This document shows, one piece after another, positions 16,535 through 26,272 of a stretch of DNA of 64,000 bases. The position numbers and the translations under genes were made by a program. The notes beneath the pieces are model-generated. The model saw only the letters and a list, made by a program, of their open reading frames with translations. It was not told the DNA's origin and ran no database searches. Each line of letters opens with the position of its first letter. Positions within the stretch are counted from its first letter, which is position 1. Source of the stretch: Sphingobacterium zeae (GTDB lineage: Bacteria > Bacteroidota > Bacteroidia > Sphingobacteriales > Sphingobacteriaceae); the NCBI RefSeq assembly GCF_030818895.1, contig NZ_JAUTBA010000001.1, positions 992,001 through 1,056,000 of the forward strand, in the 5' to 3' direction.

Positions 16535-18382
16535 ATGAAGACAAAACTTGTTCTTTTGACTGTGGCGCTGATCGGTTCCCTATCCGTCTCAGGTCAACGT
16601 AAAATGGAGTTCTTGGATCGGGGGATGGTGGCTGTAAAAACGACGGATAACGCTGTTTTTTTAAGCTGGCGTTTGCTTGGTACTGACGATTTTGATACGG
16701 CCTTTTCAATTTATAGAAAGGAAAGGAACGGCAAACAGAAAAAACTAAATACTTCACCTTTGACCAAAGGGACTAATTTTTTGGACGATCATGTTGATTT
16801 GAATCAAGATGTTACCTACATTTTGGATATAGTAACCAGAGGAAAAGAAAAAGAAGTGGCTAAACTGACCTTACCAAAAGATCAAAAAGTACAGCAATAC
16901 TTGGATATTCCTTTACGCACTCCTAAAGGCTATATGCCTGGGGATGTTTCCGTCGGCGATTTGGATGGTGATGGGACGTATGAACTTATTGTTCATCAGA
17001 CTGGTGTTGGACACGACAATGCACACAATGGGATTACTTCGGAACCTATATTGCAAGCATACAAACTGGACGGTACTTTTTTATGGGAAATTAATTTGGG
17101 TAAAAATATCCGTGAAGGGGCACATTACACCCAATTTATGGTTTATGACCTCGATAGTGATGGCCGTGCGGAGTTAGTCTGTAAAACGGCCGACGGTACG
17201 AAAGATGGACTGGGAAATGTTATTGGTGATGCACAGGCCGATTGGCGTGATACCGTATTAAATTCGCGGACAGTTGGTCGTATATTGAAAGGTCCTGAAT
17301 ACTTAACGGTATTTGATGGATTGACGGGAAAAGCCCTGAGTACGGTTGATTATCTGCCACAACGCGGAGAGCTAAGTTCATGGGGGGATACGAATGGCAA
17401 TCGAAGTGACCGATTTCTGGCTTGTGTAGCCTATTTGGATGGTGTAAATCCTAGTGTTATAATGACGCGGGGATATTATGAACGGACAGCTCTGGCAGCA
17501 TGGGATTTTAAAGATAAAAAATTAGTGAACCGTTGGGTATTTGATAGCAAAGTGCGTAAAGATCCGTATTCCGGACAGGGATATCATAATCTTACAGTCG
17601 CGGATGTTGACCAGGATGGCAAAGATGAAATTGTGTTTGGTTCGATGGTTATTGATGATAATGGCAGAGGTCTATACAGTACAGGACTGGGACATGGTGA
17701 TGCGCTGCATGTCGGCGACTTAGATCCGGATAGACCCGGCCTGGAGATCTTTGGAATCCATGAACTGAAAGGGGAGCGGAAAGGGACTGGTGTGGCTTTA
17801 TTGGATGCCAAAACCGGGGCAATTTTGTTTAAAAGTGCAATAGACCAAGATATTCCTCGCGGTGTTGCTGCAAATATAGATCCCGATCATAAAGGGGCGT
17901 ATCTGTGGTGGCTGGGATCTCGAGATATGTACGATACCAAAGGTAATCGTGTAGGACCGGCTCCGAGATCGACCAATTTTCTGATTTGGTGGGATGCTGA
18001 TTTGAGCCGTGAACTTTTAAACAGCAACTATATTGAAAAATATAAAAATGGAAAAACAGAACGAATCTTTACGGCGATGGGAGCATCATCGATTAATGGA
18101 ACTAAAAGTACGCCCAACCTGAGCGCGGATATCTTTGGCGATTGGCGGGAAGAATTGATCCTACGTTCAGATGATAATCAATATCTGCGTATCTATACCA
18201 CAACGATCCCGACAGAAAAGCGTGTATATACACTCATGCATGATCCACAGTATCGTTTGAGTATAGCATGGCAGAATGTAGGTTATAATCAACCGCCACA
18301 TACGGGGTATTACCTTGGGGTAAGTATGGATCGTCCGGTCAAACCGAATATTCAGTTGGTGAAGCCTGCCCGCACAAAATAG
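16535..18382 (+). CDS. PL11 rhamnogalacturonan lyase
   Basis: This 615-residue exported lyase should cut the galacturonate-rhamnose bond of rhamnogalacturonan I by beta-elimination, leaving unsaturated uronate ends that suit the GH105 enzyme in the same operon. A signal peptide (about 1-20) is followed by an FnIII-like N-terminal domain (LDRGMVAVKTTDNAVFLSWR) and an eight-bladed propeller. Repeated acidic loops of the calcium-binding type are visible, such as VGDLDGDGTYEL, YDLDSDGRAEL and VADVDQDGKDEI. The C-terminus holds SADIFGDWREELILRSDD, typical of PL11. The length matches the YesW/YesX family. It follows GH28 by 41 bp. Confidence 0.93.
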   Translation: MKTKLVLLTVALIGSLSVSGQRKMEFLDRGMVAVKTTDNAVFLSWRLLGTDDFDTAFSIYRKERNGKQKKLNTSPLTKGTNFLDDHVDLNQDVTYILDIVTRGKEKEVAKLTLPKDQKVQQYLDIPLRTPKGYMPGDVSVGDLDGDGTYELIVHQTGVGHDNAHNGITSEPILQAYKLDGTFLWEINLGKNIREGAHYTQFMVYDLDSDGRAELVCKTADGTKDGLGNVIGDAQADWRDTVLNSRTVGRILKGPEYLTVFDGLTGKALSTVDYLPQRGELSSWGDTNGNRSDRFLACVAYLDGVNPSVIMTRGYYERTALAAWDFKDKKLVNRWVFDSKVRKDPYSGQGYHNLTVADVDQDGKDEIVFGSMVIDDNGRGLYSTGLGHGDALHVGDLDPDRPGLEIFGIHELKGERKGTGVALLDAKTGAILFKSAIDQDIPRGVAANIDPDHKGAYLWWLGSRDMYDTKGNRVGPAPRSTNFLIWWDADLSRELLNSNYIEKYKNGKTERIFTAMGASSINGTKSTPNLSADIFGDWREELILRSDDNQYLRIYTTTIPTEKRVYTLMHDPQYRLSIAWQNVGYNQPPHTGYYLGVSMDRPVKPNIQLVKPARTK

Positions 18383-18439
18383 AAATTTAGACTCGTACGA
18401 TTGGAATTGTTTGATTAAAAGAAATAGATACGTTAGCAA

Positions 18440-19210
18440 ATGAAGCATACAATAAAATGGATAGGGATGGCATTGGTAGCGGTTGTTTTAATATCCTTTG
18501 CAAAGCAGCAAAATAGACCCACGATTTATCTTATCGGTGATTCGACAGTTAAGAACAGCAATAAGGAATATTGGGGCTGGGGTACCCTGCTTCCTGAATT
18601 ATTGGATACGACACGAGTCCGTGTGGACAATCATGCGATGGCGGGGCGTAGTACACGAACATTTGTCAAAGAAGGAAGATGGGCAAAAGTTGATTCTTTG
18701 TTCAAGCCGGGAGATTTTTTATTGATTCAGTTTGGCCACAACGAGGGCAGTAAGCCCGATACCAGCAAACAAGGCTATCGAGGTGTGCTAAGGGGTATCG
18801 GTAAAGATTCTGTTGTTTTAGATTGGGGAAATGGAAAGAAGGAGACCGTGCACACTTATGGTGAAAACCTGCGTCTCTTTGTAATTGAAGCAAAGAAAAA
18901 GGGGGTAACACCGATTTTGTTATCCATGATTCCGCGCAACCAATGGGATGATCAAGGTAAAGTGAAGCGGGCCGACAAAGACTTTGGCTTGTGGGCTAAG
19001 CAGATTGCCGAAGAACAAGGCGTTCCTTTTCTGGATCTGAACAGTATTACCGCAGATAAATATGATCGCCTTGGACCAGAACTGGTAAAAACCAGTTTTT
19101 TTCCCGGTGACCATACACATACGAATAAAGCTGGAGCAAGAGAAAATGCATGGTCTGTTATCGAAGGATTTCGGAGGATTAAAAGCCAATTAGTACACTA
19201 CATTAAATAA
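18440..19210 (+). CDS. rhamnogalacturonan acetylesterase, CE12 (first of tandem pair)
   Basis: This 256-residue exported SGNH hydrolase should remove acetyl groups from galacturonate in rhamnogalacturonan. A short signal or anchor (about 1-22) is followed by IYLIGDSTVKN (nucleophile Ser), the oxyanion-forming MAGRSTRTF, IQFGHNEG, and the C-terminal catalytic pair in FFPGDHTHTNKAGA. The length equals RhgT-type enzymes. It lies 57 bp after PL11 and 8 bp before a paralogue with the same motif order, so the pair probably arose by tandem duplication. A third CE12 gene is at 6236. The family call is firm; which acetyl position each copy prefers cannot be read. Confidence 0.9.
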   Translation: MKHTIKWIGMALVAVVLISFAKQQNRPTIYLIGDSTVKNSNKEYWGWGTLLPELLDTTRVRVDNHAMAGRSTRTFVKEGRWAKVDSLFKPGDFLLIQFGHNEGSKPDTSKQGYRGVLRGIGKDSVVLDWGNGKKETVHTYGENLRLFVIEAKKKGVTPILLSMIPRNQWDDQGKVKRADKDFGLWAKQIAEEQGVPFLDLNSITADKYDRLGPELVKTSFFPGDHTHTNKAGARENAWSVIEGFRRIKSQLVHYIK

Positions 19211-19218
19211 AAACGAAG

Positions 19219-19998
19219 ATGAAATTGAAATTGTTGCCTTGGGCTGTGGTCCTTTTCGCTGTAATCAGTATGTCTTTTTTGGAAAAACAGCATAAACCGA
19301 CCTTATTTATTATTGGTGATTCCACCGTAAAAAACGGACAGGGAAATGGGGCCAATGGACAGTGGGGCTGGGGAAGTTTGATCGGTCAGTATTTTAAATT
19401 AGATAAGATCAATGTCAAGAATCGTGCTTTTGGGGGAACAAGCACAAGAACATTTTATAATAATCCAAAACTCTGGCAAAAAGTACTGGATAGCATTCAG
19501 CCTGGTGACTTTGTAGTTATCCAGTTTGGACATAATGATTCAAGTCCCATTGTGGACACGTTACGCGCTCGAGGAACGATAAAGGGAAATGGTGATGATT
19601 ACCAAGAAGTGTATAATCCATTGCTGAAACAGCATGAAGTAGTCTATAGCTATGGTTTTTACTTACGTCGATTTGTGAAAAACATTCAAGATAAAGGAGC
19701 GGTCGCGATTATCTGTTCGCCCATTCCACGCAATGCTTGGGATGGAAATCAGGTTCGTAAATCGGATTATGCAATATGGGCGAAAGAGGCTGCTGAACAG
19801 GCCAATGCATTTTTTATCCCATTGCAGGATCTCGTGATTGCCCAGTATGAAACATTGGGAAAAAAGAAAGTAGAAACGGAATTTTTTGATCCTAAAGATG
19901 CGACCCATACAATTAAAGCCGGTGCTATGCTAAATGCTAAACTCGTTGCTGAGCAATTGAAAGCACAAACCAAAATCGGACTAAAGAAATTTATGTAG
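19219..19998 (+). CDS. rhamnogalacturonan acetylesterase, CE12 (second of tandem pair)
   Basis: This 259-residue exported SGNH hydrolase is a paralogue of the gene immediately upstream. Block motifs are LFIIGDSTVKNGQG, AFGGTSTRTF, IQFGHND and the late FDPKDATHTIKAGA carrying the Asp-His pair. Compared with its twin it has an insertion after the nucleophile (NGANGQWGWG) and a different central loop (RGTIKGNGDDYQEVY), which may change substrate preference. The signal sequence is short and hydrophobic. Its stop is one base before the sulfatase start codon, showing tight operon packing. The likely role is deacetylation of rhamnogalacturonan ahead of PL11 and GH28. Confidence 0.9.
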   Translation: MKLKLLPWAVVLFAVISMSFLEKQHKPTLFIIGDSTVKNGQGNGANGQWGWGSLIGQYFKLDKINVKNRAFGGTSTRTFYNNPKLWQKVLDSIQPGDFVVIQFGHNDSSPIVDTLRARGTIKGNGDDYQEVYNPLLKQHEVVYSYGFYLRRFVKNIQDKGAVAIICSPIPRNAWDGNQVRKSDYAIWAKEAAEQANAFFIPLQDLVIAQYETLGKKKVETEFFDPKDATHTIKAGAMLNAKLVAEQLKAQTKIGLKKFM

Positions 19999-19999
19999 T

Positions 20000-21595
20000 A
20001 TGATAAAATCTACCTTTCCGCTGGCGATCTTCTTTCTGCTCACAGTATTTACAGTCCGTGCACAACAACGGCCCAATATTGTGTTGATTCTGGCCGATGA
20101 CATGGGCTATGCTGATTTGGGTTGCTTTGGTTCTGAAATTCAGACTCCAAATCTGGATAAAATGGCAAAGGAAGGGATTAAGATGACTAATTTTTATAAT
20201 GCTTCGCGTTGTTGTCCATCGCGTGCTTCCCTATTGACCGGATTATATCCGCATCAGGCGGGAGTCGGCGATATGATGAACAAGCGTCCTTTTCCAGCCT
20301 ATCAGGGTTATTTGAACAGAAATTCGGTCACATTGGCCGAACTATTGAAAAGCGCAGGTTATGGAACCTATATGGCTGGGAAGTGGCATGTTGGACAGGA
20401 AAAGGAAAATTGGCCCCGGCAGCGTGGATTTCAGCGCTACTATGGGCTAATTGATGGAGCAAACAGCTACTTTGAAAACCGGCCTTATCGCCCCAATCAA
20501 ACATTAACGATAGCCTTGGACAATGAGGCGATCGTTCCGCCAAAAGATTACTATAGCTCGGATGCCTATACAGATTATGCAATGACTTTCATTGGTGAGC
20601 ATTTAGAAACTAAAAAAGAGAATCCTTTTTTTCTATACCTCGCTTTTCAGGCGCCCCACTGGCCTATACATGCCAAACCTCAGGATATTGCAAAGTATCG
20701 GGGTAAATATATGGAAGGATGGGAAGCTATTCGTGAAAAGCGTTTTCAAAAACAGCAGCAGTTAGGGATAGTGCCGCCAACGACCAAATTGTCTCCAATG
20801 GATACCACCTTGCGAAATTGGAATGATTGCAGTTGGGAAGAAAAAGTCAAATGGGACGAAAAAATGGCTGTCTACGCGGCGATGGTAGACGAATTGGATC
20901 AGAATGTTGGCAGACTGGTTGATTTTCTCCGATCGAAGGAACAATTGGACAACACTGTTTTTATCTTTCTCTCTGATAACGGGGCGAGCAATGAGACCAT
21001 AACCAATGCTGGATTTACGGCAGACATTAGAGCGGCTAACGAATTTCCTGCCAGTCATCCGCGTTCTTTTACAGCTTATGGAGTCGAAGGTGCTGCGGTG
21101 AGCAATACGCCTTTCAAAAAGTTCAAGCATTGGGAGTTTGAGGGGGGGAATGCCACCGGATTTATCGCTTATGGACCGAAATTCCTACCAAGAGGGAAAC
21201 AGTTTGATAGGCCAGCCCATTTGATCGATATCATGCCAACCTTAGCACAATGGTCGGGAGCAAATTATCCTAAAAATTATGCCGGTAATACGATTAAACC
21301 GATGGAAGGGGCGTCCTTGCTTCCACTATGGACAGCACAAAAAGGGGATGTTAATAGGGAAATTTGTTTTGAGCATGAGGGCAACAAAGCTGTGCGCAAA
21401 GGAAAATGGAAACTTGTGTCTTCCTATCCTGAAAATAGATGGTATTTATATAATATAGAAAATGATAGAAGTGAAACAGTAGACTTATCAGCCTCTTTTC
21501 CGAAAATATACCGAGAAATGGTTCAGATCTATGAAAACTGGGCGAAAAGGGTTGGTGTGATACCCTACGAGCAGCTCGCTCAAAAACCTTCATGA
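20000..21595 (+). CDS. sulfatase of the arylsulfatase (S1) family
   Basis: This 531-residue exported sulfatase has a signal peptide ending in VRAQQ, the metal-binding start NIVLILADDMGYADLG and the formylglycine motif C71-C-P-S-R followed by ASLLTG. The first Cys is the residue that would become formylglycine and needs a maturase not encoded here. Later landmarks are YMAGKWHVGQ, FLYLAFQAPHWPIHA and IFLSDNGASNE, all normal for the family. It lies inside the rhamnogalacturonan operon, one base after the CE12 gene and 90 bp before GH105. Sulfated pectin is not a standard plant substrate, so the target might be a sulfated rhamnose-containing glycan such as an algal one. The family is certain; the substrate is unknown. 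Confidence 0.9.
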   Translation: MIKSTFPLAIFFLLTVFTVRAQQRPNIVLILADDMGYADLGCFGSEIQTPNLDKMAKEGIKMTNFYNASRCCPSRASLLTGLYPHQAGVGDMMNKRPFPAYQGYLNRNSVTLAELLKSAGYGTYMAGKWHVGQEKENWPRQRGFQRYYGLIDGANSYFENRPYRPNQTLTIALDNEAIVPPKDYYSSDAYTDYAMTFIGEHLETKKENPFFLYLAFQAPHWPIHAKPQDIAKYRGKYMEGWEAIREKRFQKQQQLGIVPPTTKLSPMDTTLRNWNDCSWEEKVKWDEKMAVYAAMVDELDQNVGRLVDFLRSKEQLDNTVFIFLSDNGASNETITNAGFTADIRAANEFPASHPRSFTAYGVEGAAVSNTPFKKFKHWEFEGGNATGFIAYGPKFLPRGKQFDRPAHLIDIMPTLAQWSGANYPKNYAGNTIKPMEGASLLPLWTAQKGDVNREICFEHEGNKAVRKGKWKLVSSYPENRWYLYNIENDRSETVDLSASFPKIYREMVQIYENWAKRVGVIPYEQLAQKPS

Positions 21596-21685
21596 TTTCG
21601 CAGACACCAACAGCAATGAAAGCAAAAGAAGGTTCTCTCTGGCCAATAAGATCAGACACTTTCAGAAAAAAAAGCAATTCCCGTT

Positions 21686-22864
21686 ATGAATAATTATATA
21701 AAGAAAAACATGAAAATATTTAATACGTATACGACCACTTTATTGATTGCATTTTTCCTTTCAGCATGTTCATCGACGAAGAAAGTTGTCGAACAGAAGC
21801 AGGAATTAACCGCTGTAGATGTACTCCAATCGTTGCAGTTGACCAATCGTTATTTCATGAACAAATGGACAGACACGGGGAAACCGATCTACACCAACCG
21901 TTGGCGGCCGAGCAATATCTGGACCCGGGCCGTTTATTACGAAGGGCTCATGGCACTTTATCAGATTGATAAAAATAACGAATACTACAATTATGCTGTG
22001 GATTGGGGAAATAAACATGACTGGGGTATGCGCAACGGTTTGGAAACTCGAAATGCCGATGACCAAGCTTGTGGGCAGACCTACCTGGATCTCTATGAGA
22101 TTGAAGCGAAGCCTGAGCGTATCCAAAAGATTAAAGCCAATATAGATTACATTATCAAATCTGGAAAAGTCGACGATTGGACCTGGATTGATGCCATACA
22201 AATGGCCATGCCAATTTATGCTAAACTGGGGGTAATGACGAAGGATCAAACTTACTTTGATTGCATGTATAAAATGTATCATCATTCAAAAACGCAAGAA
22301 GGTGGGGGCCTGTATAACAAGGCCGATAAACTTTGGTGGCGCGATAAGGATTTTGTTCCTCCTTACAAGGAGCCGAATGGTGAGGATTGCTATTGGTCAC
22401 GTGGCAATGGATGGGTTGTGGCAGCTTTGGTTAGGGTACTCTCTTTGATTCCGGAGAACGAAGCACATCGTGCCGAGTACATGTCGGATTATAAAGCTAT
22501 GATGGAAGCACTTGTTCCTATTCAAAGACCGGATGGATTCTGGAATGTCAGTCTACACGATCCGACTAATTTTGGTGGGCGTGAAACTTCAGGCACTGCA
22601 CTGTTTGTCTATGGAATGGCCTGGGGGATCAATAATGGTTTCCTGGATGCTAAAATATATCGTCCTGTTGTAGAAAAGGCATGGAAAGCAATGGTCACAG
22701 AAGCAGTACACCCTTCTGGGTTTTTGGGCTATTTACAAGGAACAGGAAAAGAACCTAAGGATGGTCAGCCCGTCAGTTTTTCAAGTCAACCGGATTTTGA
22801 AGATTACGGTTTGGGTTGTTTTTTATTGGGGGGTACAGAGGTTTATAAAATGTTGTCCAGATAA
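21686..22864 (+). CDS. GH105 unsaturated rhamnogalacturonyl hydrolase lipoprotein
   Basis: This 392-residue (alpha/alpha)6-barrel enzyme should remove the unsaturated galacturonate that PL11 leaves at oligomer ends. The N-terminus is a lipoprotein signal with lipobox FLSAC. The ATG at 21710 would give a more usual signal length than 21686. Family landmarks are DWTWIDAIQMAMPIYAKLG (catalytic Asp near 160), WWRDKDF, YWSRGNGWVVAAL, the FGGRETSGTALFVYGMAWG segment and the C-terminal DFEDYGLGCFLLGG. Length matches YteR/YesR. It sits between the sulfatase and rhamnose mutarotase genes in the P3 operon. It is likely periplasmic, tethered to a membrane. Confidence 0.91.
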   Translation: MNNYIKKNMKIFNTYTTTLLIAFFLSACSSTKKVVEQKQELTAVDVLQSLQLTNRYFMNKWTDTGKPIYTNRWRPSNIWTRAVYYEGLMALYQIDKNNEYYNYAVDWGNKHDWGMRNGLETRNADDQACGQTYLDLYEIEAKPERIQKIKANIDYIIKSGKVDDWTWIDAIQMAMPIYAKLGVMTKDQTYFDCMYKMYHHSKTQEGGGLYNKADKLWWRDKDFVPPYKEPNGEDCYWSRGNGWVVAALVRVLSLIPENEAHRAEYMSDYKAMMEALVPIQRPDGFWNVSLHDPTNFGGRETSGTALFVYGMAWGINNGFLDAKIYRPVVEKAWKAMVTEAVHPSGFLGYLQGTGKEPKDGQPVSFSSQPDFEDYGLGCFLLGGTEVYKMLSR

Positions 22865-22937
22865 GTACCCGCATCCATCAGGTATTAGCCAATTAAGAAA
22901 ATTTGTCGATCATAAAATAGTTGAAGACTGAAAAGAA

Positions 22938-23249
22938 ATGGAGAAAATAGCATTTAAAATGAAATTGAAACCGGGCATGTCTGCGGAATATAAGCGGAGA
23001 CATGACGCAATCTGGCCAGAATTAATAACCTTATTACGCGAAAATGGGGTGTCTGATTATTCCATTTTTTTAGATGAGGAGACAGACACTCTATTTGCTG
23101 TTCAATATTTAGCAGGACATTCGTCGCAAGAATTGGGCAAGGAAGCCATTGTGCAGCGGTGGTGGGATTATATGCATGATATCATGGACGTAAATCCGGA
23201 CCGCTCCCCAGTGTCGATAAATTTAAAAAAGGTGTTTCACATGGATTAG
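22938..23249 (+). CDS. rhaM: L-rhamnose mutarotase RhaM
   Basis: This 103-residue protein interconverts alpha and beta anomers of L-rhamnose, speeding use of the sugar released by the rhamnosidase encoded next. It has the dimeric alpha/beta-barrel signature [24 protein letters not shown] with His22 at the position of the catalytic His of the E. coli enzyme, and the later [15 protein letters not shown] segment. There is no signal peptide, so it acts in the cytoplasm. It is separated from the rha operon by about 17 kb but sits 12 bp before the GH106 gene, linking sugar release to uptake. The identification is confident from length and motifs. Confidence 0.94.
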   Translation: MEKIAFKMKLKPGMSAEYKRRHDAIWPELITLLRENGVSDYSIFLDEETDTLFAVQYLAGHSSQELGKEAIVQRWWDYMHDIMDVNPDRSPVSINLKKVFHMD

Positions 23250-23261
23250 GCTAATTTTAAC

Positions 23262-26003
23262 ATGAAGAAGATCTATATTTCATTAGTGCTTGCCTGTAAT
23301 CTGTTGGCTGTCGGTCGAACGATAGCGCAGGATCTATGGCCAGCAGTTACCAAAGAAATGAGGCCTTGGACCCGTTGGTGGTGGCTGGGGTCAGCCGTGG
23401 ACCGGCCTAATCTCGAACGTGAATTAACCTTATTTGACAAAAGTGGATTTGGTGGCGTCGAGGTAACACCGATTTATGGTGCTAAGGGATTTGAATCCAG
23501 CTACCTGAACTTTCTTTCACCACAATGGATGAATATGTTGGGTGTAGCAACGGATAAGGCCAATGCCTTGGGCATGGGAGTGGATATTAATTTGGGAACC
23601 GGTTGGCCATTTGGGGGACCTCAAATCAAAGAAAAGGATGCCGCTACCAAATTGATCCTAGATGAATTTGAATTAAAAAAAGGTGAAAGGATCACGTTTC
23701 CCCTAAAACCTAAGGATCCTAAACAGCATTATTTCTTTCTGCAGGCTTTACAGGCATTTAGATCCGACAATAGTGAGATTAATCTGGATGATTATATTTC
23801 AAAGACCACTGGAACATGGGAAGCGCCTGCCGATATTCGCCTATTAGCGGTATTTTCTGGTAGAACGGGGCAGAAAGTCAAACGTGCCGCACCGGGGGGA
23901 GCGGGGTATACGCTCGATCACCTTGGACAGCAATCTGTCCTATCATATTTCAATAGATTTACCGAAGCTTTTAAAGATAAACCATTGCATGTGCGTGCTT
24001 TTTTTAACGATAGCTACGAAGTATATGGGGCAAACTGGACGGATGAGTTTTTGCAATCATTCGAACGGATAAAGGGATATAGGTTACAGGATCATCTCCT
24101 GGATTTTGCAGGTAAGGGCAAGAATGAAGCGAAAACAGCAGGCCTTAAATCGGATTATCGTGAAGTTGTGAATGCACTGCTTGCGCAGAATTTCTTGATC
24201 CCATTTACGGATTTTGCCCATCGCTATCGTGCGATTTCAAAAAATCAAGCCCATGGATCTCCAGGAAATCTGATTGACTTGTATGCGGATACAGATATTG
24301 CGGAGTGTGAAACCTTTGGATCCAGCAGTTTCGATCTTCCCGGATTAAGACGGGATACTGCTGATATCCGTAATGTGGATCCAGACCCCATGATGGCAAA
24401 ATTTGCGACATCGGCGACAAATGTATACGGTAAAAAATATACTTCTTCGGAAACATTCACGTGGCTTACGGAACATTTTAAAACCTCCTTGTCACAAACG
24501 AAACCTGAAGTCGAACAACTATTCCTCGCTGGGGTGAATCATGTATTCTATCACGGGACAACCTATTCGCCGAAAAATGTTCCTTTCCCGGGATGGTTGT
24601 TCTATGCTTCCGTTAATTTTGTTCCACAAAACTCGTTCTGGGAACACCTTACCGGTTTGAATCAATATATTACGCGTGTGCAATCCATCCTTCAATCCAG
24701 CCGGGCCGACAATGAACTGCTGGTATATTGGCCCATTTATGATATTTGGAATAATGCCAAAGGAGTGGATAAGGCATTAAAGGTTCATGATGTGGACGAG
24801 TGGTTACATCCAACGCAATTTTATAAACAAAGTGTTCAGCTGCAGAAACGGGGGTATAGCTTTGATTTTGCAACTGATAAAATTTTAGAGGGAACTACAG
24901 TAAACGGCGGAAAATTACAAACCTCAAAGGATGCGATCCCGTATCGAGCAATTTATATACCTGCCTGTCATTATTTTTCAGAAGTGACCCTGCAGAAAAT
25001 TCTGGAAATGGCCAATCAAGGCGCAACTGTCATCTTCCAGCAATTACCGAAAGAGGTTCCTGGATATAGCCAATTAGAGAAACGGCGCACGCTGTTCAAT
25101 AAATTAATTGCATCACTAGGGTTCGAAAAAGATAAGGCTAATCAGTATACAGCATTTGGAAAAGGAAAAATCTATTTGACTACAGATATTAATTCAGCCC
25201 TGGAAACCGAACAGATATTACCTGAACGGATTAATCAAACCGGACTAAAGTTTTCAAGAAGAGTTGCCGGTAAGGATACCTATTATTATTTAGTCAATCA
25301 CAGCGGACAGACCGTGGATCGCCATATCGCGCTGAATGTACAAGCGAAATATTATTCTTTATTGGATCCCCAGACTGGGCGGACCTATCAGTTGCCATCA
25401 TCTGATGGCAAGATACGGGTGCAGATTCCATCGGGTTATTCTTGGATTGTCTTGGCCTCGGAGCAACAAGCCAGCGAACCTTTCCGTTATCAGGATGAGT
25501 TACACCAAGTGGCACAATTGGACCGCGACTGGAAAGTGAATTTTATTGCCGGAGGACCTGTTTTACCAAAGGCTAAAAAGCTTGATCAGCTCTCTTCGTG
25601 GACCGAATGGGGCGATAAAGATGCCGTTAATTTTTCGGGTACAGCAAACTACGAGAAAACATTCTCTATCCATAAAGACTTGTCAAAATCATATCTACTC
25701 AAGCTTGGGCGTGTTGCGGAAAGTGCCAGAGTATATATTAACGGAAAGGACGCGGGTGTGTTATGGTCAATTCCTTTTCAACAGGATATTACCCCATTAT
25801 TGGTGAATGGCGAAAACAAGATTCGTATTGAAGTCGCCAACTTAATGGCAAACCGGATTTGTTATTTGGACCGCAAAAAAGTTACCTGGCGAAATTATCA
25901 CGAAATCAATTTCGTCAATATCAATTATAAAGATTTTGATGCCAGCAAATGGGCGCCCATGGAAAGTGGGCTGATTGGGCCCGTAACCATTTGGAGTTAT
26001 TAA
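23262..26003 (+). CDS. GH106 alpha-L-rhamnosidase
   Basis: This 913-residue exported enzyme should release L-rhamnose from the non-reducing ends of rhamnogalacturonan oligomers. A signal peptide ends near GRTIAQ. The family opening MRPWTRWWWLGSAVD and GFGGVEVTPIYGAKGFE is clear, followed by DINLGTGWPFGGPQI and acidic active-site segments such as FNDSYEVYGANWTDEF and SSETFTWLTEHFKTS. A C-terminal jelly-roll with YINGKDAGVLWSIPF and NKIRIEVANLMANRICYLD closes the protein. Length is typical. It is the last gene of the P3 operon and is followed by a strong terminator at 26068. Linkage preference within rhamnogalacturonan cannot be read. Confidence 0.92.
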   Translation: MKKIYISLVLACNLLAVGRTIAQDLWPAVTKEMRPWTRWWWLGSAVDRPNLERELTLFDKSGFGGVEVTPIYGAKGFESSYLNFLSPQWMNMLGVATDKANALGMGVDINLGTGWPFGGPQIKEKDAATKLILDEFELKKGERITFPLKPKDPKQHYFFLQALQAFRSDNSEINLDDYISKTTGTWEAPADIRLLAVFSGRTGQKVKRAAPGGAGYTLDHLGQQSVLSYFNRFTEAFKDKPLHVRAFFNDSYEVYGANWTDEFLQSFERIKGYRLQDHLLDFAGKGKNEAKTAGLKSDYREVVNALLAQNFLIPFTDFAHRYRAISKNQAHGSPGNLIDLYADTDIAECETFGSSSFDLPGLRRDTADIRNVDPDPMMAKFATSATNVYGKKYTSSETFTWLTEHFKTSLSQTKPEVEQLFLAGVNHVFYHGTTYSPKNVPFPGWLFYASVNFVPQNSFWEHLTGLNQYITRVQSILQSSRADNELLVYWPIYDIWNNAKGVDKALKVHDVDEWLHPTQFYKQSVQLQKRGYSFDFATDKILEGTTVNGGKLQTSKDAIPYRAIYIPACHYFSEVTLQKILEMANQGATVIFQQLPKEVPGYSQLEKRRTLFNKLIASLGFEKDKANQYTAFGKGKIYLTTDINSALETEQILPERINQTGLKFSRRVAGKDTYYYLVNHSGQTVDRHIALNVQAKYYSLLDPQTGRTYQLPSSDGKIRVQIPSGYSWIVLASEQQASEPFRYQDELHQVAQLDRDWKVNFIAGGPVLPKAKKLDQLSSWTEWGDKDAVNFSGTANYEKTFSIHKDLSKSYLLKLGRVAESARVYINGKDAGVLWSIPFQQDITPLLVNGENKIRIEVANLMANRICYLDRKKVTWRNYHEINFVNINYKDFDASKWAPMESGLIGPVTIWSY

Positions 26004-26067
26004 ATGAAAAACGATACATGTATAGCGTAAATGCTGCTGCTTAGAGATGTGCAATGAATCGTATGGA

Positions 26068-26108
26068 AACGGGGCTGTCTAACTTTCTTGGACAGCCCCG
26101 TTTTATTT
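26068..26108 (+). terminator. terminator of the GH28-GH106 operon
   Basis: AACGGGGCTGTC (26068-26079) pairs perfectly with GACAGCCCCGTT (26091-26102) around an 11-nt loop, followed by TTATTT. It isolates the operon from the SusC/D unit behind it. Confidence 0.88.
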
Positions 26109-26126
26109 AGAAGCCTCTTTCAGTGA

Positions 26127-26171
26127 CAGGATTGAACAGGATGGTTATTACAAATCATCCTGTTACTTTTA
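26127..26171 (+). promoter_or_regulatory. P4: CAGGAT-type promoter of the first SusC/D unit
   Basis: CAGGAT (26127-26132), TGAA, CAGGATGG (26137-26144), 19 bp, TACTTTTA (26164-26171). An additional inverted half-site CATCCTG is at 26156-26162. The boxes and -7 octamer equal those of P3. The leader to the SusC start is about 165 nt. Confidence 0.65.
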
Positions 26172-26272
26172 ACCAACATTATAAGCCTAAGGGGGAAATC
26201 TGATTATTTTTTTAATCCAGTCGTCCTATAAAGCAATACGTAAAGATCATCCAACACTTTCATTATCTCGTA

